The notes under the pieces were generated by a model. That model did not search any database and had not been told where the DNA came from. It saw only the letters and a list, made by a program, of their open reading frames with translations. A stretch of DNA of 64,000 bases, taken from Pseudomonas brassicacearum subsp. neoaurantiaca (GTDB lineage: Bacteria; Pseudomonadota; Gammaproteobacteria; Pseudomonadales; Pseudomonadaceae). The stretch covers positions 124,001-188,000 of the forward strand of contig NZ_VDLV01000003.1 of the NCBI RefSeq assembly GCF_013608025.1. Reading direction: 5' to 3'. A program made the position numbers and the translations under genes. Shown piece after piece: positions 18,113 through 27,162 of the stretch (position 1 is its first letter; each line of letters begins with the position of its first letter).

Positions 18113-19342
18113 ATGGCTGCAGGATTGAAATGGATGCTGGCGGCGGGGCTGCTGGCGGTGTGCGGGCCGCTGTGGGCAGCACAGAAAGTTGATCTGGATT
18201 ACCACGTTCACCTGTTGCCGCAGAGCGACCAGGCTGAAGTGCGCCTGACCCTCGCGCGAGGCTCGGCAGTGCGTAGCCTGGATTTCGACCTGGGCGATGA
18301 CGGTCGCTACAGCGGATTCAAGGCGGACGGCCAATGGCAGCTCACGCCTGGCAAGGCATCGCGGGGCGTTTGGCGTCCCGCCGCCGACAAGGCGAGCCTG
18401 ACCTACCGCGTGCGCATCAGCGAATCGCGCAAGAACGGCTCTTTCGAAACCCGCATGACGCCGAGCTGGGCGCTGCTGCGCGGCGATGACCTGGTGCCAC
18501 CGGCGAAGCTGGACCAGCAGGACGGCATCGAGTTGGTCTCTCGCCTGGAGTTCGAACTGCCCAACGGCTGGAAAAGCATCGAGACGCCTTGGCCGCGTAT
18601 CGGCAAGCAACGCTTTCGCATCGATAACCCCTCGCGCTTGTTCGATCGCCCCACGGGCTGGATGCTCGCCGGCAAACTCGGCAGTCGCCGCACGCGCCTG
18701 GGCGAGACCGAAGTGACAGTGGCTTCGCCCTTGGGCCAGGGCATGCGGCGGATGGATGTGCTGACGCTGCTGACTTTTGTCTGGCCGCAGGTGCAGGCAG
18801 TGGTGCCGCGTCATCCGGCCAAACTGCTGATCGTCGGTGCCGGGGATCCGATGTGGCGTGGCGTCCAGGCGGGCCACGAATCGATCTACCTGCACAGCCG
18901 CCCGCCGTTGGTCAGCGAACGGGGCAGCAGTCCGTTGTTGCGGGAGTTGATGCAGATGCTGGTGCGCATCAACGATCAAGATCGCAGTGACTGGATCAGC
19001 GAAGGATTGAACGAGTACTACGCCATCGAACTGTTGCGCCGTGCCGGCGGCATGAGCGATGAGCGCTATGAAGCCCTGAATGTTCGTCTCGCCCGGGACA
19101 GCAAGGGCGTCACGACCTTGCGTGGCGAGCAGGTGAGCCCGGCGATGGTCGCCAAGGCCGTGCTGTTGCTGCAGGAACTGGACCGGGAGATTCGCCTGAA
19201 GACCCGCAACAAGCGCTCGCTCGATGACGTGCTGCAAGGGGCGATGCGCCTGGAGACGGTGGACACACCGGAGTTTGTGCAGCTCAGCGAGAGCATCCTG
19301 GGTGAGGGTTCTACCGTGTTGGATACCCGGTTACTTCAGTAA
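18113..19342 (+). CDS. Secreted M61-like protein lacking the HExxH zinc motif
   Basis: 409 residues. A signal peptide occupies 1-22 (LAAGLLAVCGPLWAA). The N-terminal beta-rich domain, the central region and the C-terminal helical domain resemble M61 glycyl aminopeptidases. The segment DWISEGLNEYYAIELLRRAGG matches the third zinc-ligand helix of that clan (SEG-x-x-EYY), but where HELxH should be, the sequence reads SSPLLRELMQMLVR, with no zinc-binding histidines. It is therefore probably an inactive, peptide-binding or structural relative in the periplasm. It follows ycgN by 31 bases, likely one transcript. Function unknown. Confidence 0.7.
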   Translation: MAAGLKWMLAAGLLAVCGPLWAAQKVDLDYHVHLLPQSDQAEVRLTLARGSAVRSLDFDLGDDGRYSGFKADGQWQLTPGKASRGVWRPAADKASLTYRVRISESRKNGSFETRMTPSWALLRGDDLVPPAKLDQQDGIELVSRLEFELPNGWKSIETPWPRIGKQRFRIDNPSRLFDRPTGWMLAGKLGSRRTRLGETEVTVASPLGQGMRRMDVLTLLTFVWPQVQAVVPRHPAKLLIVGAGDPMWRGVQAGHESIYLHSRPPLVSERGSSPLLRELMQMLVRINDQDRSDWISEGLNEYYAIELLRRAGGMSDERYEALNVRLARDSKGVTTLRGEQVSPAMVAKAVLLLQELDREIRLKTRNKRSLDDVLQGAMRLETVDTPEFVQLSESILGEGSTVLDTRLLQ

Positions 19343-19395
19343 TACCGCTATCGCGAGCAGGCCCCACAGTTTTACGCGCTGGCCTGGAGGCTTTT

Positions 19396-19503
19396 GTGGC
19401 GAGGGAGCTTGCTCCCGCTGGGGCGCGCAGCGGCCCAAAAAAGCGATGAGCGCTTCGCACTGGAGCGCCAGCCCGGTCAAGCGGGAGCAAGCTCCCTCGC
19501 CAC
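19396..19503. repeat. REPIN, family A
   Basis: Inverted pair of family A REP copies with a 60-base middle; lies just after the M61-like gene. Confidence 0.88.
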
Positions 19504-19556
19504 GAGGCTGTGCAATTCCAAAATATCTGTGGAAGGGAAGTTGCTCTGGGGCAAAT

Positions 19557-19934
19557 TCAGAGCCCAGCCTTAGGCGAACTCAACGAATCATTCCCCGTCA
19601 CCGTAGCCGTGCCAGTCGCGGCTTCGGCATTGGCTTTCATGCGGCTCAGCTCATCGCCCGCCTGCTCGATGCGGGCGCGGGCGTCATGCAGATGTTGGCG
19701 ATTTTTTTCCAGCAGGCTTTTCGCCGTGCAATGGCCGGTGATGCCGCGAGCCAGGGCCATGCCGCCGATCGCCAGTTGAGCCAGGCCGATCACACCGCCA
19801 CGGCGCAAGCCCTTGCCCATCATCAGTACCCCACCGGCCAATGAACCGATGCGCTCCCAGCCGTGCACGTTTTGCGGGCTGCGGGATTGGAAAGGGGTGG
19901 TATCCACCGGCCCGAACGGATTGTTATCGCTCAT
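19557..19934 (-). CDS. Small membrane protein, DUF2892/YgaP-like
   Basis: 125 residues from the ATG giving MSDNNPFGPVDTTPF, with GGAGAC upstream. NVHGWERIGSLAGGVLMMGKGLRRGGVIGLAQLAIGGMALARGITGHC forms two short membrane helices (about 27-45 and 48-65) and ends in the family-typical G-x-C. The C-terminal part is a helical, charged tail with KNRQHLHDARARIEQAGDELSRMKA. Function unknown; the domain often accompanies rhodanese or stress proteins, but here it is alone. Confidence 0.75.
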   Translation of the reverse strand: MSDNNPFGPVDTTPFQSRSPQNVHGWERIGSLAGGVLMMGKGLRRGGVIGLAQLAIGGMALARGITGHCTAKSLLEKNRQHLHDARARIEQAGDELSRMKANAEAATGTATVTGNDSLSSPKAGL

Positions 19935-20011
19935 GATCTGTCTCCAGTGTGGGGAATTGTATAAAGCTGACTGCCAGAGCGAATCCGTCGTTCCATGGAA
20001 TTTCCCGCCGG

Positions 20012-20482
20012 TCAGCGGAATTGCGGACCCGAGCGCGTGTTGTTGCCTTTGGCCATGCGGTCGTAGAGCACGACGTTGACCGTGGCCGCCAGGTTCATGC
20101 AACCGTTGGTGGGGATATAGATCACGTCTTCGCACCAGTCGCGGATGTCCTTGTCCAGCGAACCGTCCTCGGGACCGAAGATATACAGCGCTCGGTCCGG
20201 ATGGGTGTATTCGGGCAATGGACGGGCGCCTTCCACCAGCTCGACGGCCACCGGCACACAGCCCAGGGGCAGGATCTTCTTCAAATCGTCGATGCCGATC
20301 AGCGGAATGTCGTAGTGGACCTTCTTGGTGTCGGTGACGAAATCGGCGGCGCGTTCATAGCGCTTGCCGGTGTAGAACACCGACGCCACGCCGTAACAGC
20401 CGGCGGCGCGCATGACCGAACCGACGTTTTCCGGTGACTTGGGGTTGAACAGACCGATGCAGCTGTAGCGTTTGTTGGCCAC
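20012..20482 (-). CDS. SPOUT/TrmH-family RNA 2'-O-methyltransferase
   Basis: 156 residues, a minimal SPOUT domain. It starts YSCIGLFNPKSPENVGSVMRAAGCYG (motif 1), has ALYIFGPEDGSLDKDI (motif 2) and ends with IPTNGCMNLAATVNVVLYDR (motif 3), which form the SAM-binding trefoil knot. Members methylate ribose 2'-OH groups of tRNA or rRNA; the target nucleotide cannot be told. It lacks any RNA-binding extension, like TrmL. It stands as a single gene. Confidence 0.88.
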   Translation of the reverse strand: MANKRYSCIGLFNPKSPENVGSVMRAAGCYGVASVFYTGKRYERAADFVTDTKKVHYDIPLIGIDDLKKILPLGCVPVAVELVEGARPLPEYTHPDRALYIFGPEDGSLDKDIRDWCEDVIYIPTNGCMNLAATVNVVLYDRMAKGNNTRSGPQFR

Positions 20483-20568
20483 GGACGGGGTGCCTTTGGG
20501 AAAAGGCGCGATTATACGGGGAATGGGGGAGGGAGGTCAGGTTCGAGATGTGTGGTGTCTGGTGGATT

Positions 20569-20595
20569 GCCATCGCGAGCAAGCTCGCTCCCACA
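20569..20595 (-). repeat. Single REP element, family B
   Basis: One family B core (on the minus strand TGTGGGAGCGAGCTTGCTC, then GCGATGGC) without an adjacent inverted partner; a family A' pair starts 27 bases on. Confidence 0.78.
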
Positions 20596-20622
20596 CTGGA
20601 TTTGTGTCGCTCAAGGAATTCC

Positions 20623-20732
20623 TGTGGCGAGGGGATTTATCCCCGCTGGGTCGCGTAGCGGCCCCCCTGCGTTAGGTCAATGAGATATTGGGGCTGCTGC
20701 GCAGCCCAGCGGGGATAAATTCCCTCGCCACA
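20623..20732. repeat. REPIN, family A' (GGGGATTTATCCCC loop)
   Basis: Left copy TGTGGCGAGGGGATTTATCC... and an inverted right copy ending CCCTCGCCACA. The family A stem is kept but the apex is GATTTATC instead of AGCTTGCT. One mismatch distinguishes the two arms (GGGATAAATTCCC at the right). Confidence 0.85.
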
Positions 20733-20740
20733 AAGGCTCG

Positions 20741-21115
20741 TTACTCGTCTTTCTTCATCAACCCAGCCAACGCGGCGAACGGGTTGTGGGTCGCCTTGGC
20801 GATCTTCGGCGTGCTGAGGGAGCCGTCGCCAAAATATTGCTGGTCGGTGTAGCGCGAGTGCTCGTTGTCGTGGCAATACAAGCACAGCAGCTCCCAGTTG
20901 GAGCCGTCCTGGGGGTTGTTGTCGTGGTTGTGGTCGCGGTGGTGAACGGTCAGTTCGCTCAGGCGCTTGCCGGAAAACTCACGGGCGCAGCGGCCACAGA
21001 CGTGGGGGTACATTTTCAGGGCTTTGTCGCGGTAGCCCATTTCCCGGTCGCGCTGGGCGTCGGCGAGGATGCGGTCCAGCTTGGCGGTGTTGGACGGTGG
21101 GGTGGACGAACTCAT
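20741..21115 (-). CDS. YajD-type HNH endonuclease domain protein
   Basis: 124 residues from the ATG giving MSSSTPPSNTAKLDR. The core is a zinc-finger-supported HNH nuclease: HVCGRCAREF (first Cys pair), LTVHHRDHNHDNNPQDGSNWELLCLYCHDNEH (His, Asn and second Cys pair). Like E. coli YajD it is a short stand-alone HNH protein conserved on chromosomes; its substrate is not known. It ends 8 bases from a REPIN. Confidence 0.88.
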   Translation of the reverse strand: MSSSTPPSNTAKLDRILADAQRDREMGYRDKALKMYPHVCGRCAREFSGKRLSELTVHHRDHNHDNNPQDGSNWELLCLYCHDNEHSRYTDQQYFGDGSLSTPKIAKATHNPFAALAGLMKKDE

Positions 21116-21164
21116 GGGTTCACCTTTGTAGAAAAGACTGAATGACGGTTGGACAGAGTTTAGC

Positions 21165-21851
21165 TCAGCCCTTGAGTTTCTCGGCAATCCAGATGGTGTG
21201 GCGGGTGCCTTTGTTGCCATGGGCGAACACTTGCACCTCTTCGGCCTTGAAACCTGCCTTCTTCAATTTGTCGGAAAACTGCCGGTCGGCGCTGGCCGAC
21301 CAGACCGCCAGCACGCCCTTGGGCCGCAGGGCCTTGGCGCATGCGGCCAGGCCACCGGCTGAATACAGCCAGCTGTTGGCTTTTTGGGTCAGGCCTTCCG
21401 GGCCGTTGTCGACATCGAGCATGATCGCGTCGAACCCCTGGGGCTCGGCTTGCAGCACTTTGGCCACGTCTTCCATGCGGATCACCGTGCGCGGGTCCGA
21501 AAGCGGTCGCCCGGCCTTTTCACCCAAGGGCCCGCGATTCCACTCCACCACGCCCGGCACGAGCTCGGCCACCACCACTTCGGCGTTCTTGCCCAGATGC
21601 TTCAGGGCCGAGGCGAGGGTGAAGCCCATGCCGAGTCCGCCGATCAACACGCGCGAGCCAGGGCGACCGGCAACCTTGCGGCAGGGGATCTCGGCCAGCG
21701 CGTCTTCGGAACCGTGCATGCGGGTGTTCATCAACTGCCCGCCGTCGCCGCCCTGGATCTTGATCACGAAATCTTCGCCGTACTCGAACAGGCACAGGGC
21801 GCCGCCGTTGTCAGGGATAGGCGTGGTGTCGAGCAGAACAAAACGTTTCAT
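21165..21851 (-). CDS. Spermidine-synthase-like SAM-binding protein
   Basis: 228 residues. A Rossmann methyltransferase-like domain with RVLIGGLGMGFTLASALKHLG (motif I), VVVAELVPGVVEWNR (acidic end of beta 2 and the loop) and FDAIMLDVDNGPEGL (motif IV region) places it near spermidine synthases. It lacks the usual N-terminal tetramerisation domain and full polyamine gatekeeper loop, so a polyamine role is uncertain. It is the upstream neighbour of yajD on the same strand, 49 bases apart. Confidence 0.78.
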   Translation of the reverse strand: MKRFVLLDTTPIPDNGGALCLFEYGEDFVIKIQGGDGGQLMNTRMHGSEDALAEIPCRKVAGRPGSRVLIGGLGMGFTLASALKHLGKNAEVVVAELVPGVVEWNRGPLGEKAGRPLSDPRTVIRMEDVAKVLQAEPQGFDAIMLDVDNGPEGLTQKANSWLYSAGGLAACAKALRPKGVLAVWSASADRQFSDKLKKAGFKAEEVQVFAHGNKGTRHTIWIAEKLKG

Positions 21852-21927
21852 GGAAATCTCATGGGGAAGGAGCAGACCGGCCCGTCAGGGGCTAGCCTGA
21901 AAGCAGACAATAGCCACGGAGCCATTG

Positions 21928-22212
21928 ATGAAGTGCATCATTCTAACGGCCATTGCCCTGGCGGCGCTCTCGATAAGTTGCGCCCAAGCCCAGCAGCCGA
22001 CCATTCCGGTCAGCCCGCCCAGCATTCCCGGGTCGCCGGGCACCGCCACGCCGATGCCGTATCCGCCGGTTACGCCCAGCGGCGTGCCCAAGGTGGCGCC
22101 AGGGAACGGCCCGCCCCTGTTGCCGCCTATCGAAATGCCCAGGCCGCCAAAGGATCAGCCGATACCGGGGCTGGAGCCCAAGCCGCCGAAGGTCAAGTCG
22201 CCGGGGGGGTAG
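21928..22212 (+). CDS. Small secreted proline-rich protein
   Basis: 94 residues from ATG 21928, with CGGAG 6 bases upstream. A signal peptide covers 1-22 (IILTAIALAALSISCAQA), possibly with a Cys at 19 that could be lipidated, though a lipobox is not convincing. The mature part is a low-complexity Pro/Gly-rich chain of PP, PPS and PPK units with no folded domain. Function unknown. It is divergent from the spermidine-synthase-like gene. Confidence 0.65.
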   Translation: MKCIILTAIALAALSISCAQAQQPTIPVSPPSIPGSPGTATPMPYPPVTPSGVPKVAPGNGPPLLPPIEMPRPPKDQPIPGLEPKPPKVKSPGG

Positions 22213-22233
22213 ATTGCGAATACGACGCCATTC

Positions 22234-22327
22234 CCTGTGGGAGCGAGCTTGCTCGCGATAGCGGTGTGTCAATCAACATTGATACCCACTGACCCGCCGC
22301 CTTCGCGAGCAAGCTCGCTCCCACAGG
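22234..22327. repeat. REPIN, family B
   Basis: Left copy CCTGTGGGAGCGAGCTTGC..., inverted right copy ending GCTCCCACAGG, with a short middle. Confidence 0.9.
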
Positions 22328-22352
22328 TTCTGTGTTTTAGCTAATAGAGGGG

Positions 22353-22826
22353 CTAGACCTGCTGCGACAGCAACTGCCCATCGGCCATTCGCAGTCGCTT
22401 GGACAGGGAGACGGCGAGGGCGCGGATGATCTTGGCGGCGATCTTGGGCGCGTCGTTGAGCATTTTTTCCAGGGAGTCCTTGCCCAGGTTCAGCAACTGG
22501 CAATCGGTGGCGGCGATGCAACTGGCCGAGCGCCGTTCGCCGTCGAGCACGGCCATTTCACCGAACGCCCGGCCGCTGCGCAGCGTGGCGATGGTCACTG
22601 GCTGGCCGTCGGGACCGGTTTTCTGCACGGCCACCTGGCCGGTGTGAAGGATGCACATGAAGCTGCCGGCATCACCTTCACGGAAAATCGCCTCGCCCTG
22701 GGCGATGGTGCTGATGCTGAAGTAACCCGAGGCGGCGGCAAAGTCGACGGGCAGCAATTGGTCGAACAGACCGCAGTCCATCAGCCAATCGCGGATTTCT
22801 TTGTTCAGTAAGGTCGGTTCTGACAT
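22353..22826 (-). CDS. Cyclic nucleotide-binding domain protein
   Basis: 157 residues, almost entirely one CAP-like cNMP-binding barrel: FSISTIAQGEAIFREGDAGSFMCILHTGQVAV, followed by the phosphate-binding cassette FGEMAVLDGERRSASCIAATDC. The last 40 residues form a helix but no helix-turn-helix, so it is not a Crp-type regulator on its own. It probably senses cAMP or c-di-GMP-like ligands and acts on a partner. It lies alone between two REPINs. Confidence 0.88.
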   Translation of the reverse strand: MSEPTLLNKEIRDWLMDCGLFDQLLPVDFAAASGYFSISTIAQGEAIFREGDAGSFMCILHTGQVAVQKTGPDGQPVTIATLRSGRAFGEMAVLDGERRSASCIAATDCQLLNLGKDSLEKMLNDAPKIAAKIIRALAVSLSKRLRMADGQLLSQQV

Positions 22827-22887
22827 GTCGTCACGGTCTTTTCTTATCGTTTTTGCGGTTATGGATCGCCATGAATGTATGGCGGAA

Positions 22888-22982
22888 CCTGTGGGAGCGA
22901 GCTTGCTCGCGATGGCGTCAGCTCAACCAGCATCAATGTTGACCGACACACCGCTATCGCGAGCAAGCTCGCTCCCACAGGG
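22888..22982. repeat. REPIN, family B
   Basis: Inverted pair of family B copies, start CCTGTGGGAGCGAGC and end GCTCGCTCCCACAGG. Confidence 0.9.
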
Positions 22983-23043
22983 GATTGTGTTGCATCCGGG
23001 GCCCAGCGCATGGAGCTAAGACCCGGCCATCGTCCAGAGTTCC

Positions 23044-25098
23044 TCAGGCCACTCCCAAAACCTTCAACACAAACGCATATTCGAGTGCTACGTCACGCAA
23101 TCCCTGGTAGCGACCGCTCATGCCGCCATGGCCAGCGCCCAGTTCGGTCTTGAGCAGCAGCGGGTTGTCATCGGTCTTGGTGGCCCGCAGCTTCGCGACC
23201 CACTTGGCCGCTTCCCAATACTGCACGCGGCTGTCGTTGTAGCCGGCGATCACCAGCATGGCCGGGTACGCCTGGGCGCGGACGTTTTCGTACGGGGCGT
23301 AGGCCCTGATCCGATCATAGGCGTCCGGCTCCTCGGGATTACCCCATTCGTCGTATTCGGTCACGGTCAATGGCAGCTCGGGATCGAGCATGGTGTTGAG
23401 CACGTCGACAAACGGCACTTCCGCGATCGCGACCTTGAACAGTTCCGGGCGCTGGTTGAGCACCGCGCCGATCAACAGCCCGCCGGCACTGCCGCCGCTG
23501 ATCGCCAACTGGTCGGCGGTGGTCAATCCCTTGGCGACCAGGTGTTCGGCGCAGGCAATGAAGTCGCTGAAGGTGTTGTGCTTGTGCTCCTGCTTGCCAG
23601 CGCGATACCAGGCTTCGCCCAATTCGCCGCCACCGCGCACATGGGCGATGGCGAACGCCACGCCGCGGTCCAGCAGGCTCAGCCGCGAATGGGAAAACCA
23701 CGGGTCGAGGCTTTCGCCATAGGCGCCGTAGCCGTACAAGTACAGCGGCACGGGTTTGCCGAGGGATTCTCGCTTGACCACCAGGCTGATGGGCACCTGT
23801 GTGCCGTCCGGCGCGGTGGCCCAGAGTCGTTGGCTCACGTAGGCATCGGCATCGAACGGGCCCAGCACCGGGGTTTGCTTGAGCACGACCTGATTGCCGC
23901 TGGCCAGGTCCAGCTGGCGGATCTGCGCCGGGCGATTCAGCGCCTCGTAGCGCAGGCGGATGCGCTCACTGACGAACTCCAGGCTGTTCTGTACGTGCAG
24001 GCTGTAGGCCGCGTCTGGCAATTGCACCCGATATTTCGGCGAACCCTGTGGGTGAATTTCGATGATCGGCAGGCCACCTTCGCGCAGGCTCAAGGTCATG
24101 GCCGTGGCGTTCAGGCTCAGGCCGTCGATCATCACCGTGTCGCTGTGGGGGATCAGGTTCTGCCAGTCAGCCTCGATCGGCGCCGCACCTGTGTCGGCCG
24201 CCTGGTACAACGCGAAGTTGATACCGTCGCGGTTGCTGCGGATGAACCAGGTCCATTCACCGTCGAGCAGGCCATGATCGATGTCGTATTCATGGTCTTC
24301 TACCCGTGGCGCCACGCAGGTAAACGGCAGCTGCGGTTGCGTCGCGTCGAGCACCCAGACCTCACTGGTGGTCTTGCTGCCCAGGGACAGGATCAGCTGG
24401 CGTTCCGAGCTTGAACGGTAGCAGTGCAGGAAAAAACGCCCGTCCGGCTCGTGGAATACTTCTTCGGCGGCGGTGCCGTCCAGGCGATAGCGGAACAGCT
24501 TATGCGGGCGATGGGTCTCGTCCAGTTCGCCAAAGAACAGCGTCAGGCTGTCGTTGGCCCAAGTCATGCTGCCGTCGCAGTTCTCGAAGGACAGTTCGCT
24601 GACCTTGTCATTGGACAATTCCTTCACGAACAGTGTGTAGATCTCATCGCCCGTGGTGTCCAGGCTGTAGGCCAGGCGCTGGTGATCGGGGCTGATGCTG
24701 AACGCGCCCAGGGCAAAGAACCCACCACCGGCCAGGGCGTTAGGGTCCAGCAGCAGCTGTTCACGGCTTTCGTCGACGGTCAGGCTGTTGTCGGCCGGAC
24801 GCGGGCAGCGGTAGTGGCGCGGATATTCGTCGCCGGCCGTGGTGCGGGTGTAATACAGGTACGGGCCCCACGGTGAAGGGAGCGACAGGTCGGTCTCGAG
24901 GATCCGTCCCTTGATTTCCTGGAACAGCGTTTCGCGCAGTTCGGCCTGGTCGGCGAGCACTGCTTCCTGATAGCTGTTCTCAGCCTTGAGGTATTCGAGC
25001 ACGGCATCGGTGTCGCGCTCCTGCAGCCAGGCATACGGGTCGACGCCGGGGTCCTTGCGGGCAATCGGGGCATCGCAAATTTGGGCAGATAGGGGCAT
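23044..25098 (-). CDS. ptrB: Oligopeptidase B (S9 family prolyl oligopeptidase)
   Basis: 684 residues, the usual length. The N-terminal seven-bladed propeller (about 70-400) is followed by an alpha/beta-hydrolase domain. The catalytic Ser lies in ISGGSAGGLLIGAVLNQ (about 534), the Asp in VIAGYNDSRV (about 621) and the His in LGAGHGGMSGR (about 658). The enzyme cleaves peptides after Lys or Arg, usually in the cytoplasm, as there is no signal peptide. It is a single gene. Confidence 0.92.
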   Translation of the reverse strand: MPLSAQICDAPIARKDPGVDPYAWLQERDTDAVLEYLKAENSYQEAVLADQAELRETLFQEIKGRILETDLSLPSPWGPYLYYTRTTAGDEYPRHYRCPRPADNSLTVDESREQLLLDPNALAGGGFFALGAFSISPDHQRLAYSLDTTGDEIYTLFVKELSNDKVSELSFENCDGSMTWANDSLTLFFGELDETHRPHKLFRYRLDGTAAEEVFHEPDGRFFLHCYRSSSERQLILSLGSKTTSEVWVLDATQPQLPFTCVAPRVEDHEYDIDHGLLDGEWTWFIRSNRDGINFALYQAADTGAAPIEADWQNLIPHSDTVMIDGLSLNATAMTLSLREGGLPIIEIHPQGSPKYRVQLPDAAYSLHVQNSLEFVSERIRLRYEALNRPAQIRQLDLASGNQVVLKQTPVLGPFDADAYVSQRLWATAPDGTQVPISLVVKRESLGKPVPLYLYGYGAYGESLDPWFSHSRLSLLDRGVAFAIAHVRGGGELGEAWYRAGKQEHKHNTFSDFIACAEHLVAKGLTTADQLAISGGSAGGLLIGAVLNQRPELFKVAIAEVPFVDVLNTMLDPELPLTVTEYDEWGNPEEPDAYDRIRAYAPYENVRAQAYPAMLVIAGYNDSRVQYWEAAKWVAKLRATKTDDNPLLLKTELGAGHGGMSGRYQGLRDVALEYAFVLKVLGVA

Positions 25099-25256
25099 GG
25101 AAAAACTCTCGAGCGTGATACGAAAAGGGACAAGTGGCCTGCAGGGTCGGTTCGGTCGCCGAGCTGGAAATTTGACCGCATCAGTCTGCTGCAGAAGCCG
25201 GGGCAGCCTGGCGAGCGAAAAGCCGTTACTATAAGCGCCTCTTTGCCTGCCTTGCC

Positions 25257-25751
25257 ATGGACACCATGACCGAGAACGACTATCTGATTGCCTGGGGCTT
25301 GTACGCCTTTGCCGCCCTGGGCTGCCTCCTGGTTTGGATGCGCATGACCCGCTTCATGTGGCGCTGGTTGCGCGAGCCGCTGCGGCTGCTGATGGCAGTG
25401 CTGCTGTTCAGCCCCACCATCGTGGACCCGGTGAAGGAAAAGTTTGCCCCGGCGCTGGCCATCGCCGCCCTGGACCTGTTGTTCAAGGTGGGAAACAACG
25501 TCTGGCGCGCGGCGTCCGATCTGCTCATGTACGGCATGATCGCGTTTGGCCTTTATCTGCTTTTCGTGCTGATCCGCTTCCCCATCGAGCGCGCTGCCAA
25601 CGCTCGCAGGGAGCGGGCGGCCGCCGCGAAAGCCGCCGCTGCTGCGGAGCCTGATGACGAGCCGCCGTTCGGTGTGGCCGGTGACGACCGTTACGGTCGG
25701 CCACCCGTGCCGAGCAACCCCCAGCGTTCGCGAATCGAACCACGCCTGTAG
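25257..25751 (+). CDS. Conserved membrane protein of unknown function
   Basis: 164 residues. Three hydrophobic helices are visible at about 8-28 ([19 protein letters not shown]), 40-62 and 90-108 ([18 protein letters not shown]), followed by a cytoplasmic tail rich in Ala and Arg, then Pro. No family was recognised. It is followed after 31 bases by the glutamine amidotransferase gene and then a DUF2937 membrane protein on the same strand, likely an operon. Confidence 0.7.
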   Translation: MDTMTENDYLIAWGLYAFAALGCLLVWMRMTRFMWRWLREPLRLLMAVLLFSPTIVDPVKEKFAPALAIAALDLLFKVGNNVWRAASDLLMYGMIAFGLYLLFVLIRFPIERAANARRERAAAAKAAAAAEPDDEPPFGVAGDDRYGRPPVPSNPQRSRIEPRL

Positions 25752-25782
25752 TCGGGCTGCCCAATCAATCGAGGGTTCGAGC

Positions 25783-26559
25783 ATGTGTGAGTTATTGGGC
25801 ATGAGCGCCAATGTGCCGACCGACATCGTGTTCAGCTTCACCGGGCTGATGCAGCGCGGCGGCAAGACCGGGCCGCACCGTGACGGCTGGGGCATCGCCT
25901 TCTACGAAGGCCGTGGCCTGCGCCTGTTCCAGGACCCGGCCGCGAGCAGCGAGTCGGAAGTGGCGAACTTGGTGCAGCGCTATCCGATCAAGAGCGAAGT
26001 GGTCATCGGGCACATCCGTCAGGCCAACGTCGGCAAGGTCTGCCTGTCCAACACGCACCCGTTCGTGCGCGAGTTGTGGGGCCGCAACTGGTGTTTCGCC
26101 CACAACGGCCAGCTTGCCGATTTCCAGCCGGGCGCAAGCTTCTACCGCCCGGTGGGCGACACTGACAGCGAAGCGGCTTTCTGCGATCTGCTCAACCGCG
26201 TGCGCCAGGCCTTCCCCGAGCCGGTGGAAGTGGAACAGTTGCTGCCGTCGTTGATAGAGGCTTGCACCGAATACCGCAGCAAAGGCGTGTTCAACTGCCT
26301 GCTCAGCGATGGCGACTGGCTGTTCTGCTATTGCTCGACCAAACTGGCCCAGATCACCCGGCGCGCGCCGTTCGGCCCGGCGCGGCTCAAGGATGTCGAC
26401 GTCATCGTGGATTTCCAGGCTGAAACCACCCCCAACGATGTGGTCACGGTGATCGCCACCGAACCCTTGACCGAAAACGAAACCTGGACCCGCTACGAAC
26501 CGGGTCAATGGAGCCTGTGGCGACGCGGTGAATGCGTCAGCCATGGCCGCACCGAATAA
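25783..26559 (+). CDS. YafJ-type class II glutamine amidotransferase
   Basis: 258 residues from the ATG giving [15 protein letters not shown], with GAGGG upstream. Cys2, exposed after removal of Met, is the N-terminal nucleophile of class II amidotransferases. [30 protein letters not shown] and WCFAHNGQL are the conserved glutamine-binding parts. No synthetase domain is fused, so the ammonia acceptor is unknown; similar proteins are often called putative gamma-glutamyl hydrolases (DUF4-like). It lies in a short operon with two membrane proteins. Confidence 0.9.
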   Translation: MCELLGMSANVPTDIVFSFTGLMQRGGKTGPHRDGWGIAFYEGRGLRLFQDPAASSESEVANLVQRYPIKSEVVIGHIRQANVGKVCLSNTHPFVRELWGRNWCFAHNGQLADFQPGASFYRPVGDTDSEAAFCDLLNRVRQAFPEPVEVEQLLPSLIEACTEYRSKGVFNCLLSDGDWLFCYCSTKLAQITRRAPFGPARLKDVDVIVDFQAETTPNDVVTVIATEPLTENETWTRYEPGQWSLWRRGECVSHGRTE

Positions 26560-26571
26560 GGACGTCACGTT

Positions 26572-27114
26572 ATGTTGCTCAGTTATCTACGGCTGGTGTT
26601 GTTCGCGGTGGGCCTGCTGGTCGGGGTCCAGGTGCCGGGTTTCATCAATGATTACGCCAAGCGGGTCGAGGCGCACCTGATCGAGGCGCAAACCGGCCTG
26701 CAAGGTTTCCAGGGCACCGCCAATCAATTCTTCAAGGGTGACATGCAGGCCCTGGTGGCCCATTACCGCGCCAGCGAAGACCCGATCTTTCGCAGCGACG
26801 CCGACAGCCTGAACACCTTGCTCGTGCGCCAGCAGGCCCTGGACAAGCAGTTCCAGGCGATGCAAGGCCCTTGGTACATCCGCCTGCTGCAAGTGGCGCT
26901 GGCGGCCGACCCGGATATTCGCAAGGAAACCTGGAACGGCTACAGCTACCAGATCCTGCTGACCCCGGAAGCGATGATCTGGGGCATCAGCGGCGCGATG
27001 TTGCTATCGTTCGGCCTGGAATGCCTGTTCCGCCTGATCGACTGGGTGGTGCTGGGCGGCAAGCGGCTGCGCCAGAGCCGGCCGATCGAAGAGCGCGACC
27101 TGCGCGGGCTGTAG
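26572..27114 (+). CDS. DUF2937 membrane protein
   Basis: 180 residues. An N-terminal helix (LRLVLFAVGLLVGVQVPGFI) and a second membrane segment near 135-152 (MIWGISGAMLLSFGLECLF) flank a helical periplasmic domain (FINDYAKRVEAHLIEAQTGLQGF). This matches DUF2937, conserved in proteobacteria with no known function. It starts 12 bases after the amidotransferase stop, so the two are co-transcribed. Confidence 0.85.
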   Translation: MLLSYLRLVLFAVGLLVGVQVPGFINDYAKRVEAHLIEAQTGLQGFQGTANQFFKGDMQALVAHYRASEDPIFRSDADSLNTLLVRQQALDKQFQAMQGPWYIRLLQVALAADPDIRKETWNGYSYQILLTPEAMIWGISGAMLLSFGLECLFRLIDWVVLGGKRLRQSRPIEERDLRGL

Positions 27115-27130
27115 CGCCGCCGCGGGCTTT

Positions 27131-27162
27131 TTGTGGCGAGGGGATTAATCCCCTCGCCACAA
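27131..27162. repeat. Perfect 32-bp palindrome made of fused REP arms
   Basis: TTGTGGCGAGGGGATT followed directly by its exact reverse complement. The arms carry the family A/A' stem, but the usual spacer is gone, leaving a hairpin with no free loop. It lies 16 bases after the DUF2937 gene and could also act as a transcription terminator. Confidence 0.85.
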
